From Megachile rotundata (Eukaryota; Arthropoda; Insecta; Hymenoptera; Megachilidae), in contig NC_134991.1 of the NCBI RefSeq assembly GCF_050947335.1, forward strand, positions 7,378,001 through 7,442,000: a stretch of DNA of 64,000 nt. The letters are read 5' to 3'. The notes under the pieces are model-generated. The model saw nothing but the letters and a program-made list of their open reading frames with translations. It made no database searches and was not told where the DNA came from. The position numbers were made by a program, and so were the translations under genes. Positions 58,601 through 64,000 of this stretch are shown here, in pieces (positions within the stretch are counted from its first letter, which is position 1; the number at the start of each line of letters is the position of its first letter).

Positions 58601-59139
58601 ATAAAAACTTGTGTATTTTAACTGTTTAAATGTGAAGTAAGCTCAACTGTGTCCTTTTAAGACTCCTCTTATATGTATAAAAATTGCACTTTATTACTGC
58701 GTTCTTATTAAAAAAAATAAAAATTGTAACATTTCGTTTAGTGCTCGTATTTAAATCATGCTCATATAGTAATTTCTACCTGCATTTATCCTAATTTGTG
58801 GCAACTTTAAATGTGTAATAAATTTATTTTAATAAGACTTGATTTAAATTTTATTTCAATAAGATGATACAGCAGCTAGCTATGTAAAGCATGGAAGATG
58901 ACGTCGATATTTTGTGGTTGCAGGTTATCGACGTGCAACTGGCGCAGCTTTGGTTCTCCGGAAAAGAAATGTTACCAGGAAAGAAACTGAAGGATTATTT
59001 GGGGCACAACGAGAAAACTAAAATCATTGTGAAGCTACAGAAAAGAGGAGCTGGAAGGCCTGCTCGTGAACCATTGATGTCTGAAGATCAACGAAAACAA
59101 CTGATGTTGCATGCTTACAAACGCCAGGAGCAGCTAAAG
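55507..59139 (+). CDS. CFAP298: CFAP298 (C21orf59/kurly) cilium assembly factor, first 254 residues; last exon outside the window
   Basis: This is the homologue of cilia- and flagella-associated protein 298, a small cytoplasmic protein needed for axonemal dynein-arm assembly and planar orientation of motile cilia. Five exons join in frame: 55507-55645, 56627-56776, 57762-57847, 57954-58124 and 58924-59139. Start MVRLHVKKGEESQFLYDTHV aligns with the vertebrate N-terminus and sits in a good context (aagaaaATGG). Conserved blocks are EELKLKDEWGEKCVPMGGWT, GRRNGKQPNAKMQEVLGKTI, IVYPMGLPPHDVIRLEFENT, EDLSGTQASLEV and NEKTKIIVKLQKRGAGRPA. The 254 residues match the first 254 of the 290-residue human protein. 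The final 36 or so residues need another exon, which I could not find before 64000. In insects motile cilia occur in chordotonal neurons and sperm, so expression there is expected. Confidence 0.96.
56627..56776 (+). CDS. CFAP298: CFAP298 exon 2
   Basis: The acceptor is aaaaatag before 56627, with a weak T/A-rich tract; the donor is gtacgt at 56777. It encodes EIEELAKHGTMLPHNMMGLT, EEQVEELKLKDEWGEKCVPM and GGWTFNKDVIG, the most conserved part of the family. The intron that follows contains a TIR-bounded satellite unit. Confidence 0.94.
56865..57615. mobile_element. Second TIR-bounded satellite unit (hAT-like) in CFAP298 intron 2
   Basis: The left end CATTGGCGCAACTGG starts at 56865. The right end is the inverse of CATTGGCGTAACTGG, finishing at 57615; 14 of 15 positions agree. 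The interior is nearly all GAGATTTGGAATTTGG array. The flanks (TATGGGAC and TCGACTCC) do not match, so either the target duplication has decayed or the two ends come from different insertions. No coding capacity. Confidence 0.6.
56975..57440 (-). repeat. 16-bp minisatellite GAGATTTGGAATTTGG
   Basis: About 29 copies with occasional single-base variants (ggagcttgg, ggaacttgg), G-rich on the transcribed plus strand. It fills the TIR-bounded unit in CFAP298 intron 2. Confidence 0.95.
57762..57847 (+). CDS. CFAP298: CFAP298 exon 3
   Basis: The acceptor is cacgtttcag before 57762 and the donor is gtaatt at 57848 (phase 0). It encodes RRNGKQPNAKMQEVLGKTIE and EARAMVSK. The glycine at the junction is split 1+2. 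Confidence 0.94.
57954..58124 (+). CDS. CFAP298: CFAP298 exon 4
   Basis: The acceptor is cgttttgcag before 57954 and the donor is gtattt at 58125. It encodes KLVQQEKLVTQKTVQEALDI, then LRGAVTIVYPMGLPPHDVIR and LEFENTEDLSGTQASLE, the family signature region. Confidence 0.95.
58924..59139 (+). CDS. CFAP298: CFAP298 exon 5
   Basis: The acceptor is gtggttgcag before 58924 and the donor is gtaagt at 59140 (phase 0). It encodes VIDVQLAQLWFSGKEMLPGK, KLKDYLGHNEKTKIIVKLQK and RGAGRPAREPLMSEDQRKQL, ending KRQEQLK. The intron after it runs beyond the window (over 4.8 kb) and holds the densest satellite arrays here. Confidence 0.95.
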
Positions 59140-60539
59140 GTAAGTGGACTTCCATTTCTCGATAAAGTAGTTTTCTTCTTTGTAGACATTGAACTTTGTT
59201 TAAATTCAAATTATTACATTTTTATGAAACTGATACACGAAGATTAAATGATTATTGTACAGTAGAATTATCATGAAATATGGACGTAAATATCTTAATT
59301 TACTTGTTAAAAAAGGACAAGATTTCTTTGCTTCCAAAATTGTATTCCTAGTAACGAAATGAGATAGAAATTAAACATTTGACGTTGTTTATAACTTTCA
59401 TAGTATTTTCAAGCATTTGTAGTATTATGAGAACCATTGTTATTAGCAGATAAAAATTCTTTGTTGAATGAATAAATTTGTAAGAGCACCGTTCAAAATT
59501 ATTAAAATGTGTACAGGAAGAAAGCTGCTTCGAAGAAATATTTTGCATGCTACTTCTGTCAAATATTGTAATTTAACAAAGTTGTTTTTTATCATTACAT
59601 TGCGATATTGTATAATATTTTGAATGTGTAATATCTCAATATAAATGTGTGTATTAAAACATGATTTTTTAATAATTAATACGGTGACTTTCGAGCTACT
59701 TTAAATTGCAAATCTCCGCATTTTAATAATATCGTATCGGTATTTAGTTCGATTGAGAACGTTATCATTAACACGTCATCATTATTGATTTATATGCTGG
59801 AATAGGATAACGTGTATTTTATTATCGATCAACATCACTGAACGTCCTTTCTAAAGTAGGTTAATTCGTTTCAGTTACACCTTATAAAATAATGAATAAG
59901 GAACTTGTATCTGCAGATATGAAGTTGCTTTATTTACACAATGTATCAAAACACTGAATCAATGAACTCTTTTAACTATCCACAATTTAACCACTTTTTA
60001 ACAAATATTATAATAAATTTTCTAATGCAAGAATTTTCTAATGCAATTAATACAATTTTAAAATCACAACTTTCGACAAATTAAATAAAAATAAAATTAA
60101 ACCATCGTGGGTTAAAATATCAAAATTTTTCTGAATAAAGATCCACAGAACGATGTACAGTTCAATAAATTGCCAAGGAAAAATTTTGAATAATAACAGA
60201 AATAACATGAATAAATCTAGGTAGAGATAAATAAATTTCATAAATATGGAATCTGTTTGTTCTAGTTGAACGAACTTGCCAGAACGATTCTTCTATTTCC
60301 GGTATTGATCTGGGAGACATAATTGCGTGATTTCCATTTGTGTTACGAGGCGCATTGAACTATGCTCCATCAATAATAGAATTTGTCTTCAGCAATTCCC
60401 TTTCATCGTGTCATGAATTTCGTTTCGCGTTGTTTGAAGACAATTTTCCGCACTCGATGCAAATCGTGCATTCCAACAATCTGGAATCGATTATTATGGA
60501 AATTAGACCTCTTTTTTCTCGTTGTTTTCAAAACTATTG
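59140..60539. other. CFAP298 last visible intron, unique part
   Basis: AT-rich sequence without recognisable elements. The terminal CFAP298 exon was looked for here and not found. Confidence 0.5.
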
Positions 60540-61100
60540 ACTTTACAATCAGATTCTTGGATCCTCAAGTTCTTATGTTTCTGAATTGTCTAATTCGGAA
60601 ACTTTCAAGTTATCAAATTTTCAGAGTTTCAAACTTGCAAATTTATTAAAGTTCTCAAACCCCCAAATTTGCCAAATTCCTGAATTCTCAAATTACGAAA
60701 TTTTCAAATAGTTACATTTTGAAATTTTAAATTCTTACCTTCCCAATTTCTTAAATTATCAAGTTACTAAATTACCAAATTACCAAATTACCAAATTACC
60801 AAATTACCAAATTACCAAATTACCAAATTACCAAATTACCAAATTATCAAATTACCAAATTACCAAATTACCAAATTACCAAATTACCAAATTACCAAAT
60901 TACCAAATTACCAAATTACCAAATTACCAAATTTTCAAATTTCCAAATCTCCAAGTCTCCAAATCTCCAAGTCTCCAAATCTCCAAGTCTCCAAATCTCC
61001 AAATTTCTAATTCTCCAAATCTCCAAATTTCTAATTCTCCAAATCTCCAATTCTTTAAATTTTCAATTCCCCAAATTCTCAATTCTCCAAATTCCCAATT
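60540..61100 (+). repeat. 8-bp ACCAAATT array plus CTCCAAAT array
   Basis: A pure run of about 21 copies of the 8-mer at 60763-60930, then ctccaaatctccaagt units to about 61020, then decayed units. It lies in the last visible CFAP298 intron. Confidence 0.95.
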
Positions 61101-61760
61101 CCCCAAATTTCAAAATTTCCAAATTCCTAGTTCCTCAGTTCTCCAAATTTCCAAATTCCCAAATCTCCAAAACTCCAAATCCCCAAATTTCCAAATTCCC
61201 AAATTGCCAAATTCCCAAATTCCCAAATTGCCAAATTCCCAAATTCCCAAATTCCCAAATTCCCAAATTCCCAAATTCCCAAATTCCCAAATTCCCAAAT
61301 TCCCAAATTCCCAAATTCCCAAATTCCCAAATTCCCAAATTCCCAAATTCCCAAATCCCCAATTTACCAAATTCCCAATTCCCCAAAGCCCCAATTTACC
61401 AAATTCCCAATTCCCTAAATTCTCAATTCCCCAAATTCCCAAATTCCCAAATTCCCAAATTCTCAAATTCCCAAGTTCCCAAATTCCCAAATTCCCAAAT
61501 TCCCAAATTCCCAAATTCCCAAATTCCCAAATTGCCAAATTGCCAAATTGCCAAATTCCCAAATTGCCAAATTCCCAAATTCCCAAATTCCCAAATTCCC
61601 AAATTCCCAAATTCCCAAATTCCCAAATTCCCAAATTCCCAAATTCCCAAATTCCCAAATTCCCAAATTCCCAAATTCCCAAATTCCCAAATTCCCAAAT
61701 TCCCAAATTCCCAAATTCCCAAATTCCCAAATTCCCAAATTTCCAAATTCCCAAATCCCT
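61100..61760 (+). repeat. 8-bp CCCAAATT satellite array
   Basis: Two almost pure blocks (about 61185-61341 and 61434-61740) flank a variant segment, 61350-61442, identical to one at 18879-18971. Occasional ttgcc variants mark sub-blocks. Frames of more than 200 codons open on both strands are repeat artefacts. Confidence 0.97.
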
Positions 61761-63419
61761 AAATTCTATAATAATTTTCCTTCAAAGTTCTAATTTTCAA
61801 ACTATGCACTTAAAAATTTTTTCCAACTAAAGCGCACTCGTGAAAGATCTTCCTCCGCCGCCATTTTGATGCATCGATTAAACTTACACACGCAAATTTC
61901 CAAATGACATATTTTTCTTTTGACATATTATACAATTAATTCAAACCGAACTATTACCTTGTAAAATGTAGAACACGATCTTAAATACGTATTTAAAATA
62001 AACTCACGCTCTCCCATTCTTTTAAATAAATTTTCTAATATCTTCAACAACTTCAAAATAAAGATACAAGTAATTGAGTGTTATTTTTCATTATCCGTAT
62101 TTCTCCGTGACTCGAAGAAATAACAAAAGTTTCAGTTCTCTCGATAAAACTTCTACCAAACTGTTTGTTCTTCCTCCTCTTTCTAACAACTTGTTACACG
62201 CTCGAACCGTCTATACAATGAATTGTAGTTCTATACAATGAACCGTCGTTCTATACAATGAATTGTTCCGAATTATTACTGAAAATCATAACAAAATGAC
62301 GAATGTTTTCAATCGACTTCGAAATAAACGTAATTAATTTGTAAATATGAGAACATAACGCAGGGAATATTTCGCTTGGTCGTAAATTCAGGATATACTG
62401 CAGCCATAACCTATAGAAAGGATGAAATAATAGGAGAGCGATATTAAAAATTATGTTGAAAGCCTGGGCGAAGTGAAAGATCGGATGAAAGGGTTGTAAG
62501 TATTATTTCAGGGACGTGAACTACCTTTAAAAAAGAAGACAGGAAAAGTCTCTTCTGCCCATTAGCGCAAGAAACATAAATCTTGAAATAACAAAAAACT
62601 TTGACATTCACGTGGAAAGAAGTACTTTTTGATTATCAAACGATCTTTATGGTATAGCACGGTGTGTGAAGATTTCATCAAGGTCTGATTACATTAGCGT
62701 ATCGATCTGATGCTTTTAACCCTTCGTGTAAAGTTAACGAAGGTTTGTTCCTTACATAGCACAAGGGTTCACGTTCTTTCCGCATCATTACATTAACGAT
62801 GGAAATTTCAATCGACACAAAAAGTCGTTCGAATTGTTAACACGTTTATTCGACGTGAACGAGAACGCACTCGATCTCGACCTGTTTTCGACGTAAATGA
62901 TTGTCAGTGGGACTGCACCTTGTTTCTTTTTTTGTTCGAACAATGCAGTCGTAATTAACGTCGAGTTCGATTAACCAACACATCGTTGTTAGAACTTTTT
63001 GCATTCAGTGTAAACGAGAAATACGTAAGATTTTTATCTTTCACTTATCATGGTTAACTACTTGTAACGTTTATTGAGAGCGAACAAATGTTTTCGTTGC
63101 TTTCAAATTAATCTTGATTAACATAATTTACTTTATCAAACACTTCGAGGAAAAGCTTGATAATCGTTTAAATATATGTAATCACGCATGCACGGCGAGA
63201 GTTTGATTGTCAGTTATCGTGATCACTGGAAACTATGATATTGAAATAAATCACCGGGTCGTCGCATATAATAATTTATAACTGTGATACTTTTGCTGTG
63301 TTCTTGTAGCTTCTATAAGACGTGTCCTCGACGCAAAGTGCGGTAAAACGCGCGATCAACAACGATACTGTTTTGCAGCTTTCTTTTACTATACTTTCAA
63401 ACACTTCTTTACATTTTCC
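61761..63419. other. CFAP298 last visible intron, second unique part
   Basis: AT-rich. At 62717-62752 a TTAA-associated inverted motif (ttaacccttcgt ... acgaagg) resembles the ends of the piggyBac-like MITE at 16877 but with almost no interior. No exon found. Confidence 0.4.
62204..62268 (+). repeat. 20-bp repeat, 3 copies
   Basis: CTATACAATGAACCGTCGTT-like units at 62211, 62231 and 62251. Confidence 0.85.
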
Positions 63420-64000
63420 ACTTTAATTCAAAGTTTCTTGAGTTCAAAACAAATTATGCAAACTTTTAAATTTTCGAGTACACAAATTTACAATTTGACG
63501 AATTTTCAATTCTGACGTTATGGAATCTCAAAATCTAAAAATTTTACATTTCTGAAATTCTAAAATGCCTAATTTCAAAATGTGAAATATCTGAAATTCC
63601 AGAATTCCAAAAATTCCAGAACTCCCAGAGTTCCAAGAATTCCAAGAATTCCAAGAATTTCAAGAATTTCAAGGATCTCTAGAACTTCAAGAATTCCAAG
63701 AACTCCAAGAACTCCAAGAACATCAAGAATTCCAAGAATTCCAAGAATTCCAAAAATTCGAAGATTTCCAAGAATTCCTTAATTCCAGAATTCCAGAATT
63801 CCAAAAATTCTAGAATTTCAAAAATTCAAAAATTCCAGAATTCCAGAATTTCAAAAATTCTAGAATTCCATAATGGTCAAATTTTAAAGTTTGAGAATTC
63901 CAAAGAATCCAGATTCCAAAATTTCCAGAATTCCAGAATTCCAAAAATTCTAGTATTCCATAATGGCCAATTTCTAAACTTTGAGAATTCCCAAGAACCC
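63420..64000 (+). repeat. AATTCCAAG / AATTCCAG array
   Basis: 9-bp units (gaattccaa) are clearest at 63604-63780, then 8-bp aattccag units and mixed aaaattctag forms to the window end, where the array is cut. Confidence 0.9.

Noticed and set aside
61110..61830. Reading frames of over 200 codons on both strands (WEFGNLGI and PKFPNSQI repeats)
   Set aside because: The 8-bp repeat gives stop-free frames on both strands; period 8 times 3 bases gives an 8-residue protein repeat automatically. No start context, no splice signals and no family.

Overview
This is a window of animal nuclear DNA, almost certainly from an insect and most likely a hymenopteran such as a bee. The reasons are: two recognisable genes of metazoan families with short (about 105-180 bp) GT-AG introns; GC-rich exons set in strongly AT-rich introns; and very abundant simple minisatellites. 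I see no bacterial or organelle features, no rRNA or tRNA and no CRISPR. The order-level assignment is inference.

Two genes lie on the plus strand, head to tail. The first is the RhoGAP-START gene crossveinless-c (cv-c, the DLC1/2/3 homologue). An exon with the second half of its SAM domain is at 16523-16683. After a 32.4-kb intron, six exons between 49107 and 52524 carry the acidic and Ser/Pro-rich linker, the RhoGAP domain and the START domain, followed by a 3' UTR of about 1.9 kb. All splice phases agree and the frame is open throughout. The exons encoding the N-terminus and first half of SAM were not found and probably lie upstream of the window. The second gene starts about 1.1 kb after the cv-c 3' end. 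It is CFAP298 (C21orf59/kurly), a cilium and dynein-arm assembly factor, with five exons between 55507 and 59139. Its last exon (about 36 residues by comparison with human) is not seen before the window ends. I see no functional link between the neighbours; one regulates Rho and cell shape, the other motile cilia.

The rest, more than 90% of the window, is intronic or intergenic and dominated by repeats. One super-family, with degenerate 8-16 bp units of the type CCCAAATT or CTCCCAAATCCCAAAT, appears as about 16 arrays in both orientations. It includes pure cores at 4484-4748, 45893-45975, 56975-57440, 60763-60930 and 61185-61745. Unrelated minisatellites have periods of about 40, 23, 140-155, 15, 43, 79, 91, 20 and 9 bp.

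The most notable structural find is that some arrays sit inside units with hAT-like terminal inverted repeats (CATTGGCGTAACT). The clearest is at 37825-38365, flanked by a near-perfect 8-bp target duplication; a second is at 56865-57615 and a single end lies at 15237-15252. A separate piggyBac-like MITE with TTAA ends is at 16877-17362. A 93-bp segment is identical between the array in the cv-c intron and the array in the last visible CFAP298 intron, about 42 kb apart, which points to recent sequence exchange. CFAP298 exons 3-5 are flanked by complementary arrays that could pair in the pre-mRNA.
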